Shown here: piece after piece, positions 8,156 through 16,084 of the stretch | Layout of the letters: every line of letters starts with the position of its first letter | Position numbering within the stretch: position 1 is the stretch's first letter | Source: Bifidobacterium sp. | GTDB taxonomy: Bacteria > Actinomycetota > Actinomycetes > Actinomycetales > Bifidobacteriaceae | Assembly (NCBI GenBank): GCA_022739095.1 | Contig: JAIJEI010000004.1 | Location: 1-30,888, forward strand | Reading direction: 5' to 3' | Length of the DNA stretch: 30,888 bases | Translations under genes and position numbers: made by a program | Notes under the pieces: generated by a model | Database searches by the model: none | Told to the model about the DNA's origin: nothing | Seen by the model: the letters and a program-made list of their open reading frames with translations, nothing else

Positions 8156-11100
8156 GCCAGCGCTTTCTTGATACGGTTGAGCGAAGCCGTCCCCTTGGTG
8201 CCAAGCTCCTGCGCCCATAGGGACACGTAGAACTCTTCAAGCATCCAACGGGCCTGTTCGGCCTGCTTCATCAATGCCTCATGCTTCGGGCCGGCCGGCT
8301 CCGCCTTGGCACGGGCCAGCGCCTTATCGACCACCTGACGGGCCTCGTCGGCCTGCCAGGCCCACTTGACGTCACGGTTCTTATCGGTTTTCGCCTTATT
8401 GAGTCGGCTCAGATCGGCTCTCAAATATCGGCTCAACGACTTCAGCGCATCCGGGGGAGTGCGCCCGATGAATCCGGGGTAGACGAGCGTGGCGATATGA
8501 TCGCGGATCGACTGCAACACCGAAAGCATTGGCAGATCAGCCTTGCCGCCAGTGGCCTTGTCGACTTCGGCATAGGCCTTGAGCACGGCGATCACGTCAT
8601 GCGCCACCTGATAGACGGTGTCCTCGTACACTTCGCGCACATCGAGCACCGCATTGGCCAACGCCTCATCGTCCGAGAGCCTGTCGACATTCGGCATCAG
8701 CCGTTTGACCGTGGCCAGCTGCAGGTCTTCGACCAGATCCTTGGTGGACTTGTACGGAGCAGAAGCCAGCATCAACGCCTCGGTACCCAGCCAGCGCGAC
8801 GAAATGCGTTCGGCCGGCAACTGCAGCGCATTCAATGCGCCACGCCAGAGCATCGTGGCCCGGGACTCAGTGGTGGCACCCGCCTTATGCAACAGGTTCG
8901 CCTGACTGACCAGCTTGCCCTGTTCTCCAGCCTGATCGGCCTGCTTCTTGACCATTTGACGGGCCGATGCCTCCGCCTGCGCGGCGAACTTGCGTTGCAG
9001 CGCCTTCAGATCCTTGGACACACCCAGCACCTTGATGGGGCCGCGCGCATGCCGGCGTCCACGAGGGTGCTTGCCGGCCGGCAGTTGCTGCTCCACCGAG
9101 AACGTGACCCTGAGATACGGGGAAAGATGCTCGACCAGTTCCGGCCCCAACACTTCGGGATGAATCTGCGCACCCTTGGTGGCGATGGCCGCCTTGGTGA
9201 ACACATGTGCCAGATCGGGCCAGCCAATGGTCGTGCCATCCTCATCCACCGGCGGCAGATTCGGCTTCTGCTGCGAGCCCGAGCCCGGCAGATCCGGGTA
9301 ATGCTCGTCGATCCAGTCACGAATCGCACGCGCGGCATCCGGGGCCGGCACGAACTGGACGCGCAGCTGCTTGGGCAGCGCCTTGATCATCGACAGGATC
9401 AGCTCATCCAACAGGCCCGGCACATTCCATGTGAACTGGTCGGGCGTGATGCGCGAGAGCGCCTTCAACGGCACATGCACAGTGACGCCGTCGGCCGGGT
9501 CGGCCGGATCGTACACGTAGCTCAAATGCAGGTCGATGGGTTGGCCGTCCGATCCGGTCGTATGCCAATGGTCGGGGTAATCGTCCAGGCTCACCGAATC
9601 GCTGGATGCCAGACGCTCTACCTTGGCCGGGTCGAAATCAAGCAGATTCGGCTGACGGTCATGCTCGGACTTCCACCATTTCGCCAGATCGGCCACGCTG
9701 GTCACATCGTTGGGAATGACCGCGTTGTAGAAGTCGAACAGATCCTCGTCGGACACGGTGTCCGCCAGTTGGCGGGTGCGGCTCGCGTCATCGGCGGCAT
9801 CCTCGAGAATGTCGCGGTTTTTGTCCACAAAGTCGTCGTAACTGAAGCGCTGCTGAATATCGCCCTCGACCAGACCCTGGCGAATCAGGAAGTCGCGCGC
9901 CTCAAGTGGATTGATGCGTCCCCACTGCACGGCACGGTCCTGTACGATCGGCAGACCATACAGCAGCACGCGCGCGGTGGCCACAGCCGAGCCACGCGAA
10001 CCCGACCAGTGCGGCTCCGCATACGTGGTGCGGGTCAATTGGCCGGCCAACGGTTCGGCCCACGCGGGGTCGATGGCCGCCGAATAGCGGGCCCACAGGC
10101 GGGAGGTTTCCACCAGTTCGGTGCTCATCACCCATGACGGGGTCTTCTTGGCCACGGTGGAAGCGGGGAACAGGGCGAAACGGGTGCCGCGTGCGCCCTG
10201 ATAATCGTTCTTCGACTGTTTCTGGGCGCGTTTCATCGCACGGGCGCGCGCCGAACCGGTCAGCCCCGCGAAATCGGAGGCCTTGGGCTCGCGTACCACC
10301 TGCATGCCCATCATCGACAGCAATCCGGCGAGCATCGACTTGTGGATGCCGTCCGCATCCCACGCGCAGCACAGCGAATGCGCGGCCTGCTGGTTCAACG
10401 GCAGCTGGCGGATCTCCAAGCCTGGGCGGGAGGTGGGCAGCGGGTCGCCGACCTTGAACTTCAGCTCCTTGCACATCTGACGTAGCTGGGAGACGAGATC
10501 TTTCCACTGGCGTATCCTCAGCCAGCTGAAATACTCGGTTTTGCAGATACGGCGCAGCGCGTTGTTGCTCGGATCGCCGTCCGCCTGGAACACGCGATCC
10601 CAGATGTTCAGGGCCGTCAGGAAGTCGGAGGTCTCATCCGCATACCGGTTGTGGATGCGGTCGGCATCCTCGCGCTTGTCGTCCGGGCGTTCGCGCGGGT
10701 CCTGCAAGCTCAGGAACGCCACGACCACGAGCACCTGGGCCAGAAGATTCGGCGAGCCGGTTTTCGCGGCCTCGATAACCATACGTCCCAAACGCACGTC
10801 GATGGGGATGCGAGCCAGCTGACGGCCGGTATGGGTGAGCGTCACCTCGCCGCGCTTGCGGCCGATGGCCTTGAGCTCGGTAAGTTCATTGAAACCATCC
10901 GACACGGCCTTCATATCCGGCGGATCGATGAACCCGAAGTTCGTGACGTCCTCGGCCGTGCGGGCCACACCCACCGACAGCATGTGGAGCACCACGGCAC
11001 CCAGCGAGGTACGTAGGATCTCCGGCTCGGTGAAGCGCGGACGGGTCTCGTAATCCTCACGCGAATACAGGCGGATCGCGATGCCGTCGGCCACACGGCC

Positions 11101-12285
11101 GCATCGGCCGGACCTCTGGTCGGCACTGGCTTGGCTGATCGGTTCGATCGGCAGACGCTGGACCTTTGCGGTTTTCGAATACCGGGAGATACGGGCGGAA
11201 CCGGGGTCCACTACATACCGGATGCCGGGCACGGTCAGTGAGGTCTCAGCCACATTGGTGGCGATGACGATGCGCTGGTGAAGATGCGATTCGAACACCT
11301 TATGCTGGTCGGCGGCGGACAGTCGCGCGAACAGCGGCATGATCTCGATGGCGTCCGGCCGGCGCATGTCGTCGGCGCGCGGGCCGTAATGATGCCGCAG
11401 TGCGGCCTCGAAATCGTGGATGTCGCGCTCGCCGGAGGCGAAGACCAGAATGTCGCGTGGGCCACGCTCATGGGAGGAGTGGATCACCAGTTCGGCGCAG
11501 GCTCGAGCCACGGCGGTAGGCATATCGGTGATGCCGTCATCGGCATAGGAGGCACCGGATCGGCCGCGGGGCCGGTCGGAATCGGATTCCGCGATGGCGC
11601 TGGCCAGCTCGTCGTAATCGGCGCCGGGGCGGGCACCCACCGCGAATCCCGGCACTTCGCGCATCAACGCGGGCGCGGTGCCAAGCGGCTCGTAGACCAC
11701 CTGCACGGGGAAGGTACGGCCGGAAACCTCGATTACCGGCACCTTCTCATGCAAGGCGTGCTCGAAATGCTCCTGGAACTTGACCGAATCAATGGTCGCG
11801 GAGGTGATGATGAGCTTCAGATCGCGGCGCTGAGGCAGCAGTGCCGTCAGATAGCCGAGCAGAAAGTCGATGTTAAGACTGCGCTCATGCGCCTCGTCGA
11901 TGATGATCGTATCGTATTGGGTGAGTTTCGGATCGCGCTGGACCTGGGCGAGCAGAATACCGTCGGTCACGACCCTCAATCGTGTGCTGGGCGAGCTTTC
12001 ATCGGTGAAACGCACCTGATAGCCGACCTCGTCACCGAGCTTCACGCCCATCTCCGAGGCGATACGTTCGGCCACCGTGCGTGCGGCGATACGGCGAGGC
12101 TGGGTGTGTACGATCTGCTTGCCGTGCGTGCCACGGCCAAGCTCAAGCAGGATTTTCGGCAGCTGTGTGGTTTTGCCCGAACCGGTCTGGCCGGACACAA
12201 TAACGACTCGGGAGCGTTTGACCGCGCTGGCTATCTCATCACGCGCGGCAGATACGGGAAGTACTGCAGGATACTCATATTTCAT
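8152..12285 (-). CDS. hrpA: ATP-dependent RNA helicase HrpA (DEAH box)
   Basis: This 1377-residue protein is the HrpA-type DEAH helicase; in E. coli HrpA helps rescue stalled ribosomes and acts on mRNA. Visible motifs: Walker A GQTGSGKT (32-39), TQPRRIAA (61-68), DEAH (130-133), SAT (162-164), TNVAETSLTVPGI (about 343-355), and motif VI QRSGRCGR (390-397). After the helicase core come the winged-helix/ratchet region and the long HrpA-specific C-terminal half (DUF3418-type), so it is full length. An acidic/arginine insertion at about 220-260 is specific to this protein or clade. The ATG at 12285 (MKYEYPAVLP) was chosen because the helicase domain begins right after it; the frame is open 24 codons further. 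It overlaps the methyltransferase gene by 11 bases and the downstream gene by 4, so the three are probably translated from one mRNA. Confidence 0.95.
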   Translation of the reverse strand: MKYEYPAVLPVSAARDEIASAVKRSRVVIVSGQTGSGKTTQLPKILLELGRGTHGKQIVHTQPRRIAARTVAERIASEMGVKLGDEVGYQVRFTDESSPSTRLRVVTDGILLAQVQRDPKLTQYDTIIIDEAHERSLNIDFLLGYLTALLPQRRDLKLIITSATIDSVKFQEHFEHALHEKVPVIEVSGRTFPVQVVYEPLGTAPALMREVPGFAVGARPGADYDELASAIAESDSDRPRGRSGASYADDGITDMPTAVARACAELVIHSSHERGPRDILVFASGERDIHDFEAALRHHYGPRADDMRRPDAIEIMPLFARLSAADQHKVFESHLHQRIVIATNVAETSLTVPGIRYVVDPGSARISRYSKTAKVQRLPIEPISQASADQRSGRCGRVADGIAIRLYSREDYETRPRFTEPEILRTSLGAVVLHMLSVGVARTAEDVTNFGFIDPPDMKAVSDGFNELTELKAIGRKRGEVTLTHTGRQLARIPIDVRLGRMVIEAAKTGSPNLLAQVLVVVAFLSLQDPRERPDDKREDADRIHNRYADETSDFLTALNIWDRVFQADGDPSNNALRRICKTEYFSWLRIRQWKDLVSQLRQMCKELKFKVGDPLPTSRPGLEIRQLPLNQQAAHSLCCAWDADGIHKSMLAGLLSMMGMQVVREPKASDFAGLTGSARARAMKRAQKQSKNDYQGARGTRFALFPASTVAKKTPSWVMSTELVETSRLWARYSAAIDPAWAEPLAGQLTRTTYAEPHWSGSRGSAVATARVLLYGLPIVQDRAVQWGRINPLEARDFLIRQGLVEGDIQQRFSYDDFVDKNRDILEDAADDASRTRQLADTVSDEDLFDFYNAVIPNDVTSVADLAKWWKSEHDRQPNLLDFDPAKVERLASSDSVSLDDYPDHWHTTGSDGQPIDLHLSYVYDPADPADGVTVHVPLKALSRITPDQFTWNVPGLLDELILSMIKALPKQLRVQFVPAPDAARAIRDWIDEHYPDLPGSGSQQKPNLPPVDEDGTTIGWPDLAHVFTKAAIATKGAQIHPEVLGPELVEHLSPYLRVTFSVEQQLPAGKHPRGRRHARGPIKVLGVSKDLKALQRKFAAQAEASARQMVKKQADQAGEQGKLVSQANLLHKAGATTESRATMLWRGALNALQLPAERISSRWLGTEALMLASAPYKSTKDLVEDLQLATVKRLMPNVDRLSDDEALANAVLDVREVYEDTVYQVAHDVIAVLKAYAEVDKATGGKADLPMLSVLQSIRDHIATLVYPGFIGRTPPDALKSLSRYLRADLSRLNKAKTDKNRDVKWAWQADEARQVVDKALARAKAEPAGPKHEALMKQAEQARWMLEEFYVSLWAQELGTKGTASLNRIKKALA

Positions 12286-12931
12286 GACGAACTTCAATGA
12301 TACGGAAGCCCTTGGAGCTCGCGTATTTGCTCGCAGTGAACCCCTCGCCGAGCGCATCGTCCAGCCAAGGGATCAGCGAATCGGAGCCGAGATTCTTCTG
12401 CACTACGAGATAGGCGGCGCCGCCCACCTTGAGCTTCGGCAGCCAAGCCATAAGCAATGTATGCAGCGCTTCCTTGCCGACTCGGATCGGCGGATTCGAC
12501 CAAATCACATCAAACGTGAGGTCGCCCGGCACCGTCTCGCAGAACGCCGGCTGGTTCTCGGCAGGCAGGGGAGTGCTGGACTCGTCCACCTGAGCCGTAT
12601 GAATGTTCGTGCGGCCGTTCGCCTGTGCGTTGGCATGGGTCAGGTCCAGCGCGCGCTCGTTGACATCCGCCGCCCACACGTTCGCTTCGGACGACTCGAA
12701 AGCCAATGTCAGGGCGATAGGGCCCCAGCCACAGCCCAAATCCAGAAAATCGCCGGTAAGCGGCGGCTCGGGCGCATGCTTCAGCAATACCGACGTACCG
12801 AGGTCCACGCGCGAGCCGGAGAACACGCCGTTCGACACCTGAGCGGTCGCCTCATGGCCGCGCAACGTTACGTTCAATGTGCGGCGCACATCCTTCGACG
12901 CGGGTTCCGCAGAGAAATACTGTTCTGCCAT
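12275..12931 (-). CDS. RsmC/YbxB-like class I SAM-dependent methyltransferase
   Basis: This is a 218-residue class I methyltransferase. The N-terminus (QYFSAEPASKD, then NGVFSGSRVDLGTSVLL at 34-50) matches the short YbxB/RsmC-like family that modifies guanine N2 in 16S rRNA. The SAM-binding motif is DLGCGWGPIA (64-73), with acidic Asp89 at the end of the next strand. The catalytic-type motif is NPPIR (146-150), as in guanine-N2 and some other N-methyltransferases. The ATG at 12931 has a GGAG six bases upstream; an in-frame ATG at 12976 would add 15 polar residues and is less likely. It heads the overlapping run with hrpA, which fits a role in RNA handling. The exact target nucleotide is not determined. 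Confidence 0.82.
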   Translation of the reverse strand: MAEQYFSAEPASKDVRRTLNVTLRGHEATAQVSNGVFSGSRVDLGTSVLLKHAPEPPLTGDFLDLGCGWGPIALTLAFESSEANVWAADVNERALDLTHANAQANGRTNIHTAQVDESSTPLPAENQPAFCETVPGDLTFDVIWSNPPIRVGKEALHTLLMAWLPKLKVGGAAYLVVQKNLGSDSLIPWLDDALGEGFTASKYASSKGFRIIEVRHEI

Positions 12932-12965
12932 GGTCGCTCCATTTCTGCGGGATTCGCCGCTCTTG

Positions 12966-13022
12966 TATGCCGACATGTATCAACCGGCCTATGCCGGTAC
13001 GTGCCGATCTATGCCAGCATGT
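12966..13022 (+). repeat. Three direct copies of TATGCCRRYAYGT between divergent genes
   Basis: Copies lie at 12966-12978 (TATGCCGACATGT), 12990-13002 (TATGCCGGTACGT) and 13010-13022 (TATGCCAGCATGT). The offsets are 24 and 20 bases, close to two helical turns. They fill the gap between the methyltransferase/hrpA start and hflX and could be a binding array for an unidentified regulator. Confidence 0.5.
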
Positions 13023-13089
13023 CACCTCATGTGATGATAATAAAGGACCATAGAAGAATCGTGAACCATTCCAACCAAACGAGGCGCAC

Positions 13090-14595
13090 TTGACCGACAA
13101 CACCCAGTACACCGACATCGACCGCGGCAACAACGACGTTACCCCTGAAGGTGTGCTGGCCGGGCAGTCCGAAGTGCTGCTTGACGACAGCCAGCGCGCG
13201 ACCGGCTGGCATGAGGACGCCAACCAGGAATGGGAGGAGCGCGAGGCCCGCAACGAGCTCAAGCATGTCGCCGGTCTCGGCGAGCTGCAGGACGTCACCG
13301 AAGTCGAATACCGCAAGGTGCGTCTGGAACGTGTGGTGCTCGTCGGCGTCTGGTCGTCCGCCGTCACCACGCAAGCCAAGGCCGAGGAATCGTTGAGGGA
13401 GCTGGCGGCGCTCGCCGAAACCGCCGGTGCGGTGGTATGCGATGGTCTGCTGCAGCATCGCTCCAAGCCGGATGCAGCCACGTACGTCGGTTCCGGCAAA
13501 GCCAAGGAGATTGCCGACATCGTGGCGTGTGAGGAAGCCGATACGATTATCGTGGACGACGACCTGCCGCCGTCACAGCGCCGTGCATTGGAGGACGCCG
13601 CCAAGGTCAAGGTGGTGGATCGCACCGCGGTGATTCTGGACATCTTCGCCCAGCACGCCACCTCGCGTGAAGGTAAGGCGCAAGTGGAGTTGGCGCAGCT
13701 CGAATACATGCTGCCCCGACTGCGTGGTTGGGGTGGTTCGCTGTCCCGTCAGGCCGGCGGTCGCGCGGCCGGCGCGGACGCCGGCATCGGATCGCGAGGC
13801 CCGGGCGAGACCAAAATCGAAATGGACCGTCGTGTAATTCGCACGCGTATCGCCAGACTGCGCCGTCAGATTCGTGAGATGGCCCCGGCACGTGAGGTCA
13901 AGCGCGGTTCACGCCGTCGCTTCGGCCTGCCCACAGTGGCCGTGGTCGGCTACACTAACGCCGGCAAATCCTCGTTGACCAACCGTCTGACCGGGTCGGC
14001 CGAACTGGTGGAAAACGCGCTGTTCGCCACATTGGACACGGCCGTGCGCCGCGCCAAAACCCGCGACGGACGCGCTTACGCCTATGTGGACACGGTCGGT
14101 TTCGTGCGCCGCCTGCCCACCCAGCTGGTCGAGGCGTTCAAATCCACCCTGGAAGAGGTGGCCGAGGCCGACGTGATCCTGCACGTGGTCGATGGCTCCC
14201 ACCCTAACCCGTTCTCTCAGGTCGACGCGGTCAATGACGTGTTGGCGGACATCGAAGGCACGGCCTCGATTCCTCGTATTCTCGTATTCAACAAGGCCGA
14301 TCAGGCGGACGAGACGACACGTGAACGACTCGCCGCACTGCAGCTGGATGCGTTCATCGTCTCCGCCTATACCGGTGAGAGATTGGACGAGCTGCGCACC
14401 GCGGTCGAAAGTCTGCTGCCGGTCCCGCATGTGCATGTCAACGCTCTGCTGCCGTATACCGCCGGCTCCCTGATCTCTCGTGTACGCGAATATGGCAAGG
14501 TAGACAAGGTGGAGTACCGCGATGATGGCATACAGCTTGAAGCGGACGTCGACGCCCATCTTGCCGCTCAGGTGGTCGAACAGTCCATTGACTAA
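13090..14595 (+). CDS. hflX: GTPase HflX
   Basis: HflX is a ribosome-associated GTPase that splits stalled or stressed 70S ribosomes. The 501 residues contain the HflX N-terminal domain (about 80-185, including the TYVGSGKAKEIAD and DDDLPPSQRRALED blocks). The helical linker with GRGPGETK-like SRGPGETKIEMDRR (235-248) follows. The G domain has G1 GYTNAGKS (287-294), G3 DTVGF (334-338), G4 NKAD (401-404) and G5 SAYTG (425-429). The start is a TTG preceded by GAGG five bases upstream; no in-frame ATG exists before the conserved region, so the rare start is accepted. The first 70 residues are acidic and poorly conserved. The gene is divergent from the methyltransferase/hrpA genes and is followed by ldh, which appears to have its own control region. 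Confidence 0.95.
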   Translation: MTDNTQYTDIDRGNNDVTPEGVLAGQSEVLLDDSQRATGWHEDANQEWEEREARNELKHVAGLGELQDVTEVEYRKVRLERVVLVGVWSSAVTTQAKAEESLRELAALAETAGAVVCDGLLQHRSKPDAATYVGSGKAKEIADIVACEEADTIIVDDDLPPSQRRALEDAAKVKVVDRTAVILDIFAQHATSREGKAQVELAQLEYMLPRLRGWGGSLSRQAGGRAAGADAGIGSRGPGETKIEMDRRVIRTRIARLRRQIREMAPAREVKRGSRRRFGLPTVAVVGYTNAGKSSLTNRLTGSAELVENALFATLDTAVRRAKTRDGRAYAYVDTVGFVRRLPTQLVEAFKSTLEEVAEADVILHVVDGSHPNPFSQVDAVNDVLADIEGTASIPRILVFNKADQADETTRERLAALQLDAFIVSAYTGERLDELRTAVESLLPVPHVHVNALLPYTAGSLISRVREYGKVDKVEYRDDGIQLEADVDAHLAAQVVEQSID

Positions 14596-14596
14596 C

Positions 14597-14610
14597 GTGA
14601 TAAACATCAC
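14597..14610. promoter_or_regulatory. CRP/FNR-type palindrome upstream of ldh
   Basis: GTGA-N6-TCAC (GTGATAAACATCAC) is a perfect palindrome directly after the hflX stop. It has the spacing of CRP-family operators (TGTGA-N6-TCACA). Whether a CRP-type regulator uses it here is unknown. Confidence 0.4.
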
Positions 14611-14618
14611 AGTTTGTA

Positions 14619-14632
14619 TGTGAGCGCTAACA
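14619..14632. promoter_or_regulatory. LacI-family operator (AraQ/MalR1-like) upstream of ldh
   Basis: TGTGAGCGCTAACA is a 14-base palindrome with one mismatch and the central AGCGCT typical of LacI-family operators. In bifidobacteria, the LacI-type global regulators AraQ and MalR1 are known to control central carbon genes, including ldh, through sites of this kind. A TTGAAA (14637-14642) lies just downstream, but no well-spaced -10 was found, so the promoter itself is not called. Confidence 0.65.
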
Positions 14633-14775
14633 ACCGTTGAAAACATTACCATACCGTTATCAAACAGGGTGGTGTGCCGGTAGCAAAACGTCTTAGCGGG
14701 TTTATAGAGTGAAACTGTTAGTTACAAGGCCTGCCATTCATCAGCAGACCGCCTTTGAAGAGAGGTTCATCCATC

Positions 14776-15738
14776 ATGGCGGAAACTACCGTTAAGCCCA
14801 CGAAGCTTGCTGTTATCGGTGCCGGTGCCGTTGGCTCCACCCTCGCCTTCGCCGCTGCCCAGCGTGGCGTCGCTCGCGAGATCGTGCTTGAAGACATCGC
14901 CAAGGAGCGCGTGGAAGCCGAAGTGCTCGACATGCAGCACGGCTCCAGCTTCTACCCGACCGTGTCCATTGACGGTTCCGACGATCCTGAGATCTGCCGC
15001 GACGCCGACATGGTCGTCATCACCGCTGGTCCGCGTCAGAAGCCGGGTCAGTCTCGTCTTGAGCTCGTAGGCGCTACCGTCAACATCCTCAAGGCCATCA
15101 TGCCGAACCTGCTCAAGGTGGCTCCGAACGCCATCTATATGCTCATCACCAACCCGGTCGACATCGCTACCCACGTGGCTCAGAAGCTCACCGGTCTGCC
15201 CGAGAACCAGGTCTTCGGTTCCGGCACCAACTTGGACTCCGCTCGTCTGCGTTTCCTGATCGCCCAGCAGACCGGCGTCAACGTCAAGAACGTGCATGCC
15301 TACATCGCCGGCGAGCACGGCGACTCCGAAGTCCCGCTGTGGGAGTCCGCCACCATCGGTGGCGTCCCCATGTGCGACTGGACCCCGCTGCCCGGCCGTG
15401 ATCCGCTCGACGCCGCCAAGCGCGAGGAGATCCACCAGGAAGTCAAGAACGCCGCTTACAAGATCATCAACGGTAAGGGTGCCACCAACTACGCTATCGG
15501 CATGTCCGGCGTCGACATCATCGAAGCCGTCCTGCACGACACCAACCGCATCCTGCCCGTGAGCTCCATGCTCAAAGATTTCCACGGCATCTCCGACATC
15601 TGCATGTCCGTGCCGACCCTCCTGAACCGTCAGGGCGTCAACAACACCATCAACACCCCGGTCTCCGACAAGGAGCTCGCCGCTCTGAGGCGCTCTGCCG
15701 AGACGCTGAAGGAAACCGCCGCCCAGTTCGGCTTCTGA
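14776..15738 (+). CDS. ldh: L-lactate dehydrogenase
   Basis: This enzyme reduces pyruvate to L-lactate and regenerates NAD+, the terminal step of the bifid shunt in the cytosol. The 320 residues show the NAD motif GAGAVG (15-20) with Asp40 at the end of strand 2, and the mobile loop QKPGQSR with Arg94. Substrate Arg157 lies in DSARLRF, and the proton-relay His181 in GEHGDS. The sequence agrees almost throughout with the B. longum enzyme known to be activated by fructose 1,6-bisphosphate. The ATG at 14776 (MAETTVKPTK) matches that N-terminus; its AGAGAGG site lies about ten bases upstream, rather far. Codon bias is strong, as expected for an abundant enzyme. The 180-base region upstream holds two regulator-type palindromes. 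The stop is doubled (TGA TAA). Confidence 0.97.
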   Translation: MAETTVKPTKLAVIGAGAVGSTLAFAAAQRGVAREIVLEDIAKERVEAEVLDMQHGSSFYPTVSIDGSDDPEICRDADMVVITAGPRQKPGQSRLELVGATVNILKAIMPNLLKVAPNAIYMLITNPVDIATHVAQKLTGLPENQVFGSGTNLDSARLRFLIAQQTGVNVKNVHAYIAGEHGDSEVPLWESATIGGVPMCDWTPLPGRDPLDAAKREEIHQEVKNAAYKIINGKGATNYAIGMSGVDIIEAVLHDTNRILPVSSMLKDFHGISDICMSVPTLLNRQGVNNTINTPVSDKELAALRRSAETLKETAAQFGF

Positions 15739-15749
15739 TAAAAAATCGT

Positions 15750-15790
15750 TCTGCGGAGCGTCCTCGTCGTTACGGCAGGCTCGACGTACC
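15750..15790 (+). repeat. Copy A of a 41-bp inverted intergenic block
   Basis: This block starts 12 bases after the ldh stop. It matches the reverse complement of 16032-16072: 20 of 22 bases in the first part (CTGCGGAGCGTCC...), a nine-base diverged centre, then TCGACGTACC identical over ten bases. The alignment needs no gap, which argues for common origin of the two blocks. Confidence 0.6.
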
Positions 15791-15791
15791 A

Positions 15792-15860
15792 GTTGCGCTA
15801 CGCGCAACCGTCGCAGCATAGCTGCTCCCTCGCCTGAGGACGGCCCACTGGGCTGTCCTC
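15792..15860 (+). other. Three successive hairpins in the ldh 3' region
   Basis: Hairpin 1: GTTGCGC/GCGCAAC (15792-15808, three-base loop). Hairpin 2: GCAGC/GCTGC (15813-15825, three-base loop). Hairpin 3: GAGGACGGCCC/GGGCTGTCCTC (15836-15860, three-base loop, 11 pairs including one G-U). None has a T-run. With the terminator at 15927 they make a heavily structured 3' untranslated region in the 337 bases between ldh and the efflux gene. Confidence 0.5.
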
Positions 15861-15926
15861 TATACGGCTCGGCACCTTCGCTCACGCTCATAGAGGCCAT
15901 ACGCATCAATCAAATAGTTATAAGTG

Positions 15927-15970
15927 ATAAGAAAATCCCCGTCTTATTGTGAGACAGGGGATTTTCTTAT
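15927..15970. terminator. Strong bidirectional terminator between ldh and cation-efflux gene
   Basis: ATAAGAAAATCCCC and GGGGATTTTCTTAT form a perfect 14-base stem, with a further GTCT/AGAC pairing near the loop. The A-rich and T-rich arms give a U-tract on both strands, so it can end ldh transcripts and the convergent efflux transcript. Confidence 0.9.
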
Positions 15971-15975
15971 ATTCA

Positions 15976-16084
15976 CACGAATGATGCTCTGTGCGTGCGG
16001 CCTCTAGGCGCACCGAGGGAAGGCGTACGAAGGTACGTCGACCGAGGAGCAACGACGAGGGCGCTCCACAGAGCATCATTCGTG
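15976..16084. repeat. Inverted repeat with 18-bp perfect ends, including the efflux gene's stop codon
   Basis: CACGAATGATGCTCTGTG (15976-15993) and its exact reverse complement (16067-16084) flank a 73-base spacer. The right arm contains the last two sense codons and stop of the minus-strand efflux gene (stop at 16076-16078). On the minus-strand mRNA the arms could fold into one long stem just before the terminator. The spacer overlaps block B of the 41-bp repeat. Confidence 0.7.
16032..16072 (-). repeat. Copy B of the 41-bp inverted intergenic block
   Basis: Read on the minus strand, this repeats block A (15750-15790) with 33 of 41 bases by eye. It begins inside the 18-bp arm at the end of the efflux gene and runs away from that gene, so each convergent gene is followed by the same block in the same relative orientation. 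Confidence 0.6.

Noticed and set aside
8281..10137. 618-residue open frame antisense to hrpA
   Set aside because: It lies wholly inside the conserved HrpA C-terminal region on the other strand, with Arg/His/Gln-rich low-complexity content and no ribosome site or domain.
14767..15909. 380-residue open frame antisense to ldh
   Set aside because: It is a mirror of ldh codon bias (Gly/Val/Asp/His-rich), and the sense strand is a full canonical L-lactate dehydrogenase.
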